64,000 nucleotides of DNA from Hesseltinella vesiculosa (lineage: Eukaryota; Mucoromycota; Mucoromycetes; Mucorales; Cunninghamellaceae): contig MCGT01000010.1 in the NCBI GenBank assembly GCA_002104935.1, positions 310,001-374,000 on the forward strand. Direction: 5' to 3'. The position numbers and the translations under genes were made by a program. The stretch's first letter is position 1, and each line of letters opens with the position of its first letter. The notes beneath the pieces were generated by a model. That model was not told the DNA's origin. It made no database searches and saw nothing but the letters and a program-made list of their open reading frames with translations. Shown in pieces: positions 14,465-24,958 of the stretch.

Positions 14465-15113
14465 CACGTCACTGGGCTAGGTACATCCAAGACTTTTTTT
14501 TTTTTTTTGGAAGGCAGAGTTCACCCAGATGTCGCCGAATAAAGTGGCATACAACGCGTTCCAAATTTTTTCGCACAGCTGAGGCCTTGCTGGAGCTTTC
14601 GCCGCTATTGAAAAAGAAGAGTGAGCAACTGACCATAACTCCTTCACAGAAATTTCTTACCGAACAACTTCAATACGTTTCATCGTATCAAACACCGTGT
14701 CAAAGAACCGCCAGAGCCAGACGTGGATATTGAACCACTGCTCCAGGTGTGGGTGCTCGAGCTCGTCGGATTCGTACAGCCGCAGCAAATTATACATGCT
14801 ATTTCGGACCCAGTCCAAATCGCCATGGATGTTCTTGTTATAGTTTTCGTCCCAAGGATGCGTTTTCAGGACAGCTTTCCTCAAATCAGACGTGCTGGTC
14901 ACATTGACACTTATTAAAGCATTTAGCAGAGTGAGAAACAAAGCCTTTGAAGTCACTTAAATATAAACTGTCACACGCTTCACTGATTCTAGTCATCAAT
15001 GTCTCTTTTTCGAGAAACTTATTGCGCTTCACTTTACTCTTGACAACTGAGTATGTTGGATCAACCGACATCATTCTTGAACACACAATTTTTTGGCACG
15101 ACTTCAAATTCAA
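14465..15113 (-). pseudogene. relic of an uncharacterised mucoralean multi-copy protein family
   Basis: Minus-strand coding remnants. One frame (14657-14956) reads DLDWVRNSMYNLLRLYES, then EQWFNIHVWLWRFFDTVFD and ends KRIEVVR at a GTAAGA donor. After a plausible intron (acceptor near 14610) the next exon continues GESSSKASAVRKN. I recall this pattern (DLDW.R...YNLLRLYE, WFN.H.W, EVVRGE.S..AS..RKN) from large uncharacterised families in Mucorales; that is memory, not a search. Upstream residues (to 15113) are in another frame, and the downstream exon ends after about 45 residues in a poly-Lys run, where the family as I recall it is longer. Broken frames at both ends suggest decay. Function unknown. 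Confidence 0.5.
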
Positions 15114-15328
15114 AATCAGCGACTTTACTTTTTAAAATGACTGTACAGTATTATGCAACAAAACTGGAGGTATCACAGCATGCAATGCTAGAGTGCCTAG
15201 GCACCAGCTTCATTTTATTAACTTTTCCGTTGGGTTGCTAATGCTGAATTTTAACGTGATGCCCTACAATAATGCAGCAATGATGAGATGAGTTCAGGTA
15301 AGCACTACTTTTATTTTTCGGAGGAACA

Positions 15329-16406
15329 CTACCTTGCAGCCTTGTCTTGAGCCAATGCAGATTCAATCATCTCTGTGATATCGGCTACCTTGACTTGAGC
15401 AATTTGCGAGCACCGAGGGATCTGATCAATGTCCAATGGAATACCACCAGCCTTCGACATCGAGCATAGTTCCTTGTGAGCATTCATCGTGATTGTCATA
15501 TCACCTTCCTTGACACGCTCCTCTAAATAGCCCGGGTCTACGACAAGAAGTGTCCTGAAAATCAAAGAATTTCATGAGGATAATCGTATCCCTCAAGGTT
15601 GAGCTGCTCTTACCCTCTATCGAAAAAGTTGAATGTTATGGAAATAGGTATATGGTGGATGCTGAGAGGCACTGGGTTTCGTTCGTCGATTGGGTGCTTG
15701 AGAGGAAAGAAGCAAATGAATCAGTGGTTGCTCATTTGTGAGGTGCTGACTTACAATGGTGACTTCCTCACCGATGACCGTGACATCAGGGCGACGAAAG
15801 TGGAGTAAAGCAACAATGGTGGCCAAGGAAGCGCAGTCAGTCAGGTTGCCATCATTATCAAGGAAATGCAAATCAACGCGAATCCGCCACACCTTTTCGC
15901 CAGACACAATACAAAGGCCTTCCGTATCAATAGCTCTACTGCGGCGCAAGGCTTTTTCGACCATCCGACTAATTAAAACTTCCTGCTCTGTTCGACTATG
16001 TAAAAATCACGTCCAGGGTGAGCCCAAGTTAGTAGGCGTAACTTTGTAGAAAGACAGAAGACCTACCTGAAAGAATCAGCAGCTGGATTGGCCATTGGAG
16101 AGATTTCTGTGTTGAAGACGAGGACGCCTTCAGTGGGTTTTTCGGGTCGAGGTCGTACTACTTCTGCAGTGACAATAGCAGTGACTCTAAAGAGAGAAAG
16201 AGGTGTTCATCGCGAGATTTAACAGCATTTGCTTCTTGGTTTTACCTTGATCGACCTAGCTGTACCTTCACATGGCCATAGTCGAAACCAAATGAGATAT
16301 CAATATGTCGCATGTCGTAAATGCCACGACCGTCTATCCGTTGTTGTTGTCTTAGCGATTCCAGTAGGTATTCTTTTTCATTTTCACTAGCCTCGTTTTT
16401 GACCAT
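15329..16406 (-). CDS. RRP45: exosome complex subunit Rrp45 (EXOSC9 homologue)
   Basis: Model complement(join(15329..15554,15614..15696,15755..15995,16067..16186,16246..16406)), 276 residues, in frame. The start MVKNEASENEKEYLLESL leads into RIDGRGIYDMRHIDISFG, the RNase PH-fold opening typical of Rrp45 (R-x-DGR). Further segments fit the family: AIVTAEVVRPRPEKPTEG, CIVSGEKVWRIRVDLHFLD, DCASLATIVALLHFRRPDV, IPISITFNFFD and LLVVDPGYLEE. Rrp45 is one of six RNase PH-like ring subunits of the exosome, which is catalytically inactive as a ring in most eukaryotes but guides RNA to Rrp44/Rrp6 for 3'-5' processing and decay in nucleus and cytoplasm. Length (276) is close to fungal Rrp45; the acidic C-terminal tail of animal proteins is absent. 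A GT at the stop leaves room for a small extra 3' exon. Confidence 0.9.
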
Positions 16407-17756
16407 GATAATAAACTAATGAACCAATGCCAGGGAAAAAAGAAGAGCAAAAATTCCAAAAAAGATGCGTTTCAATTTCCTTGGAAATTTTTCTGGTGGC
16501 TGGTTGGAAAAAAAAAGGTATAAAAAGCTGAACAAAAATTTTTTTATCGTTTTTTTTCTTTTTCTTTATCATAGATGTACTTGCCTTAGATCCTTTGTCG
16601 TTTGGCTATTGTTTAGCTGTTCATACACAAAGCTTGAGTCATTCAGGTACAAGATTACCTATACCTCCGTGTGGATCCAGTAGAGAAGTTGCTGTCTGCA
16701 TATCGTAGACACGTTAGTTTGGTGGGCTTAAATATAGGGCCTTTGGATAAAAGTTTCTTTTTTCCTTGGTGCTCGCCTTTTATTCTCTGCCATTTCTGAT
16801 GCGCGCCAACAGTTCTTGGGTACCCATGGGGACATTTTTATTTCAAAACTGAAAAATGAAAAAAAAAAGTCAACGTGTTCAAGCGTGGCTTGGCGAGAGA
16901 ACTTGCAGCCAAGACATATTGTAAGCTGTGGAGCTACACTTTGTCAGTCTTAGCTCAAGGGTGCGGTGACTGGACGAAGCAAGTTTATTGTTAAATCGAG
17001 TCACAAATTCCTACATTCGTGCCATGGCCAGGGATGGCCAATAAATCGTCGAAGGTCGCTGGCAGGTGCCAATTTACCATTGAGCGCGGATTTTTTTTTG
17101 AGCCGTGAGCCGCCCATTTCGCCTCCAAAATATCACCACAGGAGATGAGTTGTTGGACATATTGCTTTGGAAAGCGTTGTATTTTGGACATTTGGATCGA
17201 GTCAGTACGCACCGTTTGAATTTGTGTGCAAAAGTTTGGGGCAAATCTGACACCTGGCCATTTTTGGCTGTAAAACGCTTTTTTTTGTTTTGTGTCGTTT
17301 TCGACGGTTTTTTTTAGCTGGGGGAGCGGAGATTGGAAATCATGATTCTTCAAACTTTGGCTGGGCAACCTTGCTTAATCGATTTGAATTTTTCAGCATC
17401 CTTAGCTTTAGGCATTGTCGATATCCACACCAAATATGAATTGGATCCAACCGTTCAAACAAGATCTATAATAGATTTTTGATTTTTCAAAATCTCTGAG
17501 GGGTAGGTAACCTTGGTGTCAGGATCCTGCCCAGTCGGACCTTACATTCCTCCTCCAATCATTCCCCACGATCATTCCTCACCTCACCTCACCTACTACT
17601 TTCGAACCAATAAGCCGTGAATGAATTTTTCAAGCAGGCAAACCAAACGGGTGACCTGCCAAATTATTTTCAAGTGCTCGCGAAAGTAAAACCACGTGTA
17701 CGCGAAACCATTTCTTGTGCGTGCAAGTCAAAGGAAAAAAAGGTTTTAACAAACAT
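16407..17756. other. gene-poor spacer
   Basis: No gene that I can support. A 125-codon minus frame at 16991-17368 (ending in PATFDDLLAIPGHGTNVG) has reasonable composition and might be a fragment, but it matches no family I know. Otherwise short frames and T/A runs. Confidence 0.35.
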
Positions 17757-17856
17757 GGTCAATGGGAATATGGAGGAAAGGTAAAAACATAGACCAAAAA
17801 GGTCAATGGGAATACGTGAAAATATCGAGGAAAGGTAAGAAGAAAAAAAAAATAGA
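17757..17856 (+). repeat. short two-unit repeat, inverted partner of 14310-14405
   Basis: Two units containing GGTCAATGGGAATA, GAGGAAAGGTAA and ATAGACCAAAAA (or ATAGACCGAAAA). Orientation is opposite to the copy near 14.35 kb, so the pair brackets the Rrp45 gene and the relic family fragment. Confidence 0.7.
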
Positions 17857-17867
17857 CCGAAAACAGG

Positions 17868-18378
17868 CTAAAGCTCTGATCGCTTCACGTTGCCATGTCG
17901 ACAATGAAAACGTTTCAAGATATTGTCATCCATCATTTGCTCGTGCGAGAGATATTCATAGTATGCGCCGTGATCGACAATAACTTCCTTAACTTGGCGG
18001 TAACGACTATTTGACATTTTGCATTTTAGCAACGTCGGTATATTTTTAAACGTTTCAGCTTACTGCATAAACGCTTGAATATCCATGATGTTGGAGGAGA
18101 ATCCGGTGTAATGCAGTATGATCAAGCGGACAGGTTCGAATCTGACTTCCAATCGTGCCAGCAGATCTGAGAAAATACTTAGCACTCGACTTGAGAGAGG
18201 TTTTTTCTTTTTTTTTTTTGGTACCTTTGGTATCGCCGTCGCAAGTCAAGACTCTTGATGCCTTTGGGCCCTTGATGTCTCGTTTTTCGAGCGGCGTCTC
18301 CAAATCACTTGCCAATGACACAAAAACCTTGGAGCATGAGTTTTTCGTTTTCTGCGTTGTTACCATGCTCTGCAGCAA
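17868..18378 (-). CDS. uncharacterised spliced gene, 5' end unclear
   Basis: Three minus-strand exons can be joined: about 18225-18378, 18064-18166 and 17868-18006, ending in a TAG at 17868. Introns have good borders, one with an A-rich start. The product reads SKVFVSLASDLETPLEKRD, then LLARLEVRFEPVRLIILHY, TGFSSNIMDIQAFM and finally VKEVIVDHGAYYEYLSHEQM. Composition looks like real globular protein. I do not recognise the family. No convincing start was found: upstream codons run into a stop at about 18437 and a poly-A run, so the gene is either 5' truncated or has a further exon I missed. Its stop lies just beside the short repeat at 17757-17856. Confidence 0.4.
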
Positions 18379-18639
18379 TCGAATGCGGTCGTTGATTTCT
18401 TCAGTGTTTTTTTTTGTATGAAAGGAACAGTCATTTATTCACAACATGGACAATTCAATTATATACAAAGCGAGCGGGAACAAAGGAAACCAAGCATTCT
18501 GGTTTGCGGAGGGGGGGGTACAAACAACGTTTGGGAGAAACCCTTTTTGGTGGCATGAAGGCAAGGGCGGAATCATCTTTTTCAACATTAGACGTGACAC
18601 GAGGGAGATAACGTGGCATACTGTGTCACTTTCTAGGCA

Positions 18640-19890
18640 GAGCAAAAAAAAAAGATAAGTGAAAGTTATTCTTTATTTTGATAAAAATATATGGGATATT
18701 TATACTGGTGGTTCGGTGGACCACCACAATGAGGTAAAAGAAAAGGAAAGGAAAAAGAAAAAGGTTGGGCGGAAGGAGGTCCCAAAATGGTATCAGTGGG
18801 GTAGGCTTGTTCTTTAAGGAAAAAGGGTTGTGGCGCACCTTTTTCCTTTTCGTGCTGACTATGACCACAGGGACACCTCGACTGTCCACCGGCCCAACAT
18901 ACCTTTTGGGCATGTTGTCCGTGATCTTGTCCACCGAGGAACCAGGGCAACGGGGTTGGCGATATTTTCCATAAGCGTGGTGGTAGCCGTGGGAGCGTGG
19001 GCGTTGGGGTGTAAAAAAGCCGACACTTCACAGAGGTGTTGTTTGTTCTTCTTTTTGTTCGCTTCGCACCAGCAGACAACACAATGGGTACACCACGCTC
19101 ATCATATCTTATAGGTTTAGACTTGCGTATACCAGCAGGCTTGTTGGTTGGCGGTGTGTGTCCAAAAAGGCGGTGAATACCGACACTCAGTGGTTTTACT
19201 TTTACGCACGTATGCCAAATTTTGCATGACGTTCGTCGTCGCGTGGTGAACAAATGATTCCTATATTTTGCTGTCTCCGTAGAAGCATCTGAAAAAAGTG
19301 TCAGTGGATTCTTCAAACTTGTTGCGTTAATATACCGGTCACATAGTCTTTCTTGATAGCCCACAGGTCTCGGCCAACCATTCTCACGTCATTAACACGT
19401 CGTTGAATCGTGTCTCCCCAGTGACCGCTCTTTGTCATCCACTGTGCGACTTGCCGAGGGGTGGTGTGGATTTTACCAAATCTTTTTCTCAATAATTCCA
19501 AGGCAATTTCAGACGTGACAAAGACAGGCTCGTACAATTCTTCGTTACTCGGGGCTTCATTGAATATAACGGCTTTCAAGAATTTCAAGGCAACATCATT
19601 CGTCATTGATACTTTTTGGTTTTCAAGTGCCTCCTTATCATTAGAGTTATCCAAGGCATGAAAATCAATGGCATTTTCTGAAGCTAAGATAAAACGATCA
19701 ATCGCTTGTTTACTTTTTTTTTTTTTTTACGAAATGTTGGCGTCAGTTCAGGAGATGAAGGTGCTGTATTGGGGTAGCTGCCATACTTCATTGGATTTCG
19801 TTGTTGAACTACAACTGATATCGCAACAGGATCATTCTTTTCTTCATGTCGTCTCCACGTTGGTGTCATGCCATACGACTGCATTTTCAT
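18640..19890 (-). CDS. uncharacterised spliced gene with repeated RGVP motif
   Basis: Exon 1 19731..19890 (ATG at 19890), exon 2 19336..19683, exon 3 from 19288; joins keep frame. Exon 2 is the best coding evidence: EIALELLRKRFGKIHTTPRQ, VAQWMTKSGHWGDTIQRR, VNDVRMVGRDLWAIKKDY. Exon 3 gives ETAKYRNHLFTTRRRTSCKIWHT and later RYDERGVPIVLSAGAKRTKRR. A related motif, KRYVGPVDSRGVPVVIVSTK, lies further down (about 18850-18910) in another frame, so at least one more intron is needed; the 3' structure and stop are unsettled. The paired [YV]..RGVP[IV]V[IL].S..KR motifs with basic tails suggest a repeated basic, possibly nuclear, segment. Family and function are unknown to me. Confidence 0.45.
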
Positions 19891-20015
19891 TTCGCTTCTT
19901 GTCTTGTGGCATTTGTAACTTCGTCATACCCAAGAACCAAACAACTAGCTTGGCCAAATGTCATCATCTTGTTACATGAATGTGGGGTAAAGGTATGAGG
20001 GGGTGGGGGGAATCA

Positions 20016-20029
20016 ATAAAAAGAAAAAA

Positions 20030-20060
<31 letters not shown>
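20016..20060 (+). repeat. (AAAAAG)n purine microsatellite
   Basis: About 45 bases of A-rich purine with regular G every six bases, right after a G-rich segment (20000-20010). Confidence 0.85.
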
Positions 20061-20584
20061 CTGGGCCACTCGTATGAGGCGCAGCTTCAATAGGCGCGAA
20101 AGAGCCTGTCAACTTGTGGCATGCGCCCTAGCTAAGACGTGAATGGTGTATAGAATGCTTTGCTCTTTCGTGCGTATTAGCGTCAGGAAGAAAGAAATAT
20201 GCAAGCTGAGGGAGATCCACTGTGCGGAGACTTGTTCTAGAATTAGACAAGTGCACGAGTAAACTCCGCACCTAGTCGTAATGCTTAAATCCTTTTTTTT
20301 TTATCTTCCCTTAGTTTCTTTTTCTTCTTCATTCGAATTTTCGAAGTACTATTAAACCTGAAAAGATTCTAATTGAATTACTTGCTGTGTTTATTAGCCC
20401 AAATATTACACAACTACACTTTTGCTTAGTTTGTCATCTACACTTTCAGACAAAATAGCCTGTCACCTACTGTACACTTTTGCATATAGTAGGTGGTAGG
20501 CCATGATGAAAAGAGAAGAGCAGAATAAAAATAAAAGAGAACTGCGCGGAAATTGAGTACGGCAATCACTCGTTTCGTAAAAAA

Positions 20585-20960
20585 AAAATAATAAAAAAAA
20601 ATAAACACTACACAGCACTTTTGGGTTATCAGATCAATGTGCAATTATGCAAAAATGCCCAAACTAATGAGCGATGATGATCCTGAAAAATCCACGTTGA
20701 TTGATGAAATTCGCTCAGCTAACTTTTGATCACTTTCGTTTTTACATCTCCGATCCACCACCTAAAAATGAAAAAATCGGGCATTTTCATCAGGGGGAAC
20801 CCAGGCCAACTGATCAAAAATCGCGAGTGCAAAATTGATCAAATAAATTTACCCCAAATTTTCCATGCTATTACAAAATGGTGAGAAATGACGTTTGTTA
20901 AAATTGTAACTCTCTCAGGCAGCGCAGGGAAGAACGACTAGGCTAGCAAACATGCACTTG
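20585..20960 (+). repeat. dispersed repeat family, copy B (diverged)
   Basis: Contains the family blocks CACTACACAGCACTTTTGGG, CTAACTTTTGATCACTTTCG, GATCCACCACCTAAAAA and ATCGGGCATTTTCATCAGGG, then AACTGATCAAAAATCGCGAG. The 3' extension (AACTCTCTCAGGCAGCGCAG near 20910) is shared only with copy C. Non-coding. The flanks from 19,980 to 21,480 hold no gene I can support. Confidence 0.75.
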
Positions 20961-21483
20961 AAATGATTTCGCACGCTTGCTCGCGCTCTTGAAAATTTTA
21001 GCGATTTGTCTGATTAGGTCAGCAGTCAACAATATTTTTTCGCATCTCAAAGAAATAGCTGGTAGCAGCCAAATGACGACGGAAATCCAGTGTCCCCTCT
21101 TCTATTTTGCGTCCAGGCTTGGGTGACGTTAGATAAGAGCTACAAAATCATAAAAGGCATTTAATTGGGCGATTTCAAGCCCTGTGTACTGTTCATATCC
21201 GTGAATTTTCTGAACTTCCTCGTTTACAGTATTCTAACCTGTCCCAGCTTCTGTCGTAAATTTATAAATCTAAGCAAGTGAAGTCTAGCTGTGGTCTCCA
21301 GAATAATGAGGCAAAGAACAACGACGTTGACACTGGAGCAGTTTTTAAATGAGACGGTAGGCTCGCTGATTACCAGCTACCCTTTGTGAACTGGGCTGGG
21401 CGAAAAAAAAAAGCCATTTCTGGCCCTCTTGCTTTTTTGGGGGGTTCCCCTCTTTTTTTTTTCTCTTTTTTAATGACAACGCC
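20961..21483. other. gene-free spacer upstream of the GPI deacylase gene
   Basis: No credible frame. Short A and T runs lie just upstream of the start at 21484. Probably the promoter of the Bst1/PGAP1-like gene. Confidence 0.4.
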
Positions 21484-24460
21484 ATGACGAGCTGGCCGCT
21501 TTACTACTTAGTTCTATGGACGTTCATCTGTATATACGTTATTTTTGACTCCTTTGTGCATTTCCAGCGAGATGACTCGCTCTGCGACATGTCGTATTCG
21601 CGCCCCTTATTCGTGCCCATCGCCGTTCGTGATTCCAGACTTGCTGAAAAATACCGATTGCATTTGTTTCGTCAGGGTGGTCTTGATCCATTAGACAAGG
21701 TATGAAAAGAACATTTGGTAGGACACTTTCACAATCCATGCCTCACACGCCTTTTGAAAAATAAGCTGACAGGAGTGCCGGCACTGTTCATCCCTGGCCA
21801 CGCTGGAAGTTACAAGCAGGCACGTTCCATTGCGGCAGAGGTAGCAGAAGTGTACCAAAATCAGTTCCATGGTGACGTCCACTACGCAAGCTTAGATATG
21901 TTTACTGGTAGGCCCCTATCTATATCAGTCTTATATCAGCTCACGCTTTCTCCGGGCTTCCTTTTGGCATAGTGGATCTCAATGAAGAATTCACAGCGTT
22001 GCATGGAGGTTTGATTCTGGATCAGGCGGAATATCTGAATGATGCCATTGCTCAGATTCTGTTACTTTACCAACACCAACGCTTACCCGGACGACCATTG
22101 CCCGCGTCTGTACTCATTGTTGGTCACTCTATGGGTGGGATTGTTGCGCGTATCATGCCTTGCCTGCCCAACTATAAAGATCGAACCATCAACACCATTC
22201 TCACCTTGGCCACTCCACACGCCACGCCCCCTGTTATTCTGGACGACACAATGTTGCAACTCTACCAGATGATACTACCGCAGCAGGGCTATCCGAATGA
22301 TACCGCCGTGATATCGATTGCCGGGGGTTCGTTGGACACGATCGTGAACTCTGATACCGTTGCATTGCCAGTTCTACCAACAACATGGACTGCCTTTGCT
22401 ACTGGCATCCCGCACGTTTGGACAGGCTGCGATCATATGGCCATTCTCTGGTGTAACCAGCTTGTCAAGAAAGTGGCAGCCATGCTTGTAGAGATTACCG
22501 ATCCATCTTCTCCCTGGCAAACACGTTCTATTGATCAACGAATGGGCATCATTAGAAAGCACCTTTCTCATTCCCCACACGTGCAAATCGATGGATCCTC
22601 ACAACGTAGTCCCTCCGACTAGGCTCTATTTTTGTTACTAATAATGGCATCTTTTTTTCTTTTTAGGACATGCCACCGCAGGAGATCGCTTTTACACTTT
22701 TGGTAAAACGTATTCATGGCCACCAAGTAACCCACCTATTTACAATTTGACCTACCTACGCCATGACATGACTACGTTGAATGATCTTGTACTCGAATGG
22801 ACAACACCTGGCGATCCTAGCGATAGCGTACAAGCCTTTCTCTGCACAGCACACAACAACTCTTGCTCCAGCGTTCATTACGACGGATTCCGGCCATTGC
22901 CCTCTGCTCTCCGTGGGCGCCCATCGGCCTGGATCTTACCTCTACCTCATTCTATTTGGTCCTATTACGATACCCTTGTCCTGGAAGCGAAGTCAGCAGC
23001 CATGACGTCACCAACGGCGATCATGCGCGTTGGTGTAGCTAGCCTCGCAACAAGCAACGCAACCATCCCCTGGATCGGCACCACCGTTATTTCCACTTCT
23101 CCATCATCAGCTGAGCTTGCTTCGGTGAGCCATTTCCCTCATGTGCAGTACCCCTTCTTTGCGTATCACCTGATCGTGACATCGGACGCGGATTTGATAG
23201 TTCAGCAGCAAGTTGGTCCTGATGTCAAATACCATTTCGTCTCTGGGAATCAGCAACAAACGCTCGACATTCATTTCCACCAGCAGTACACCTCCAGAAG
23301 TGCAGCCCTGGATCACCTTGTATTAACGATTTGGCTTCCAGCAGCCACCGAACCTCCGTCGTGGGCAGCAACGATAGCCATCGATTGGTATGGCAGCCTA
23401 GGCATGTGGGTGCTACGGTTTGCGCCGCTCATGCCCATGTCTCTCTATGTCATTGCTTGGATATGTCTTGTATATCATTGGACCCACACACCCACTGAAC
23501 TATCTGTCTATCGGGGCCGGGCTGGAGGTGTAAAAATGCTTGGCGCTTGGTTGGAACAGGATGCGCCACAGCTTGGCCTTGTTGTGGTGATGACATATTT
23601 GCAAATCATGCAAACAGCAGACTTTGAAGGCTTGACACTGTGGATATTCGCATTGCTGGTGAGTGGTTTGGTGGTTGGGCTGACCCTTGGCGTATTTGTT
23701 ACTCTTTGCTTTCTTGCTCAATGTCTGACATGGCTTACAAGCGGCATATGGCTTTCAAAACCGCCTCCACCCGAGGCATCAACACCGACGTCACGATCGT
23801 CCGCCTCCTCCATCTTTGGAGTATCTATCCTCGTTGCCCTGGTCAGTTTGTTACGGTACTTGCCATCTTCCGTTGTTCTTTGCTTGATCTACTTCTTTTG
23901 GGTTGGCGTGTGCGCTACCTCGTATCGGAAATACAGCCAAAAGGTAAAAAAAAAAAAAAAAAACAGTTTGTGCGACAGCTTCTTCTTCGTAGATGCTCAT
24001 AAAAAATGCCTATCTTTTTAGATGGATATCGCAAGTTACCAAAAATATATTCACCGGTCAGCGCTCCTCAACTTTTTGACTGCATGGCTGCTAGTGTTTG
24101 AAGTACCACAGGTTGTGATCCACGCACGTGATCTGATTGCCGTTGGCTGGCAGTTCCACCCTTCCTTGGCCACTCTTGTTCACGATATACCCTACATGTT
24201 TGGAATGATGCTGCTACTTGCCTTTGGAAATAACGAAGACTTGTCCCGGTAAGCATCATATGAGGGTGACGAGATTGAGATTTGTCACTCACTTGTAGAT
24301 TTGTATGCTGCTCTCCTTTTGTAATAGATCGAAGCTTGCCAGGTATATATCTGTAGCATCATTTTTGTACTATGTCTTTTATGGCGGCCAGCATATGTTT
24401 TCCATCCATCAATTTTCTCAGAGCGCATTGGTCTCGTTCTCTCGGGCACTTTTAGAATAA
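21484..24460 (+). CDS. BST1: GPI inositol-deacylase (Bst1/PGAP1)
   Basis: Model join(21484..21699,21766..21907,21973..22605,22667..23943,24022..24248,24328..24460), 875 residues, in frame. An N-terminal membrane anchor ([19 protein letters not shown]) is followed by a lumenal lipase domain: [39 protein letters not shown] and the nucleophile motif [14 protein letters not shown] (Ser near 172). Further PGAP1-typical segments are [12 protein letters not shown] and [15 protein letters not shown]. The C-terminal half has several hydrophobic spans. The enzyme removes the inositol-linked acyl chain from GPI anchors in the ER, allowing ER exit and quality control of GPI proteins. Length and order fit the family. 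Intron 4 begins GT followed by A17. The last exon was placed by finding a frame encoding [18 protein letters not shown]; its acceptor (24326-24327) is less certain. A target may be the GPI-like LRR protein at 61.5 kb. Confidence 0.9.
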
Positions 24461-24481
24461 ATCGATATCCAAGGGAAACCC

Positions 24482-24820
24482 ATGTCTCCACAGGGCAAGC
24501 AGTTTGGGTTAGATCAAAGTGAAACACCCTGGAGGTCATACGTCCCAAACAATATGCATTATGCGGTGTCAAATGCCTGTATGAGAGCATATAGACGCAT
24601 GCAAGCTCGGGTATTATTACAAAACATCTGCGGTCAGCCATTGGTAGAACGGACATCTGACCGGTATCAAGCACGTGCGGCGGCAGCGGTTAATGGCACC
24701 TCTGAAAATGGTCGTCCAAGCTTAATGCTCAGGTTTGTTGAGAAATTAGATAAATACTCGGATCGGCATTTCTCTAGCGACAAAGCCATGGCAAGCGACG
24801 AGCTAAATGATAAAGATTGA
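24482..24820 (+). CDS. possible small ORF downstream of BST1
   Basis: 112 codons (start MSPQGKQFGLDQSETPW) beginning 22 bases after the BST1 stop, in the short gap before the convergent dehydrogenase gene. Composition is plausible but no domain is recognised. It could be 3' UTR, an additional BST1 exon or a chance frame. Confidence 0.2.
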   Translation: MSPQGKQFGLDQSETPWRSYVPNNMHYAVSNACMRAYRRMQARVLLQNICGQPLVERTSDRYQARAAAAVNGTSENGRPSLMLRFVEKLDKYSDRHFSSDKAMASDELNDKD

Positions 24821-24958
24821 AAAGAGAACGACACGACACAAGTGTGGCCAGCGGAGATTATAGTTCAGTTGGGAACGATGAGCAGCGGTTGCCGAAGAAA
24901 ACTGTTGCGCAGGAAGTATTATTTTTTATTTAATTATAAAAAAACACTACGTAAGGAT

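Noticed and set aside
18120..18150. tRNA-like box B (GGTTCGAATC)
   Set aside because: No matching box A or cloverleaf around it; it lies inside an exon on the other strand.
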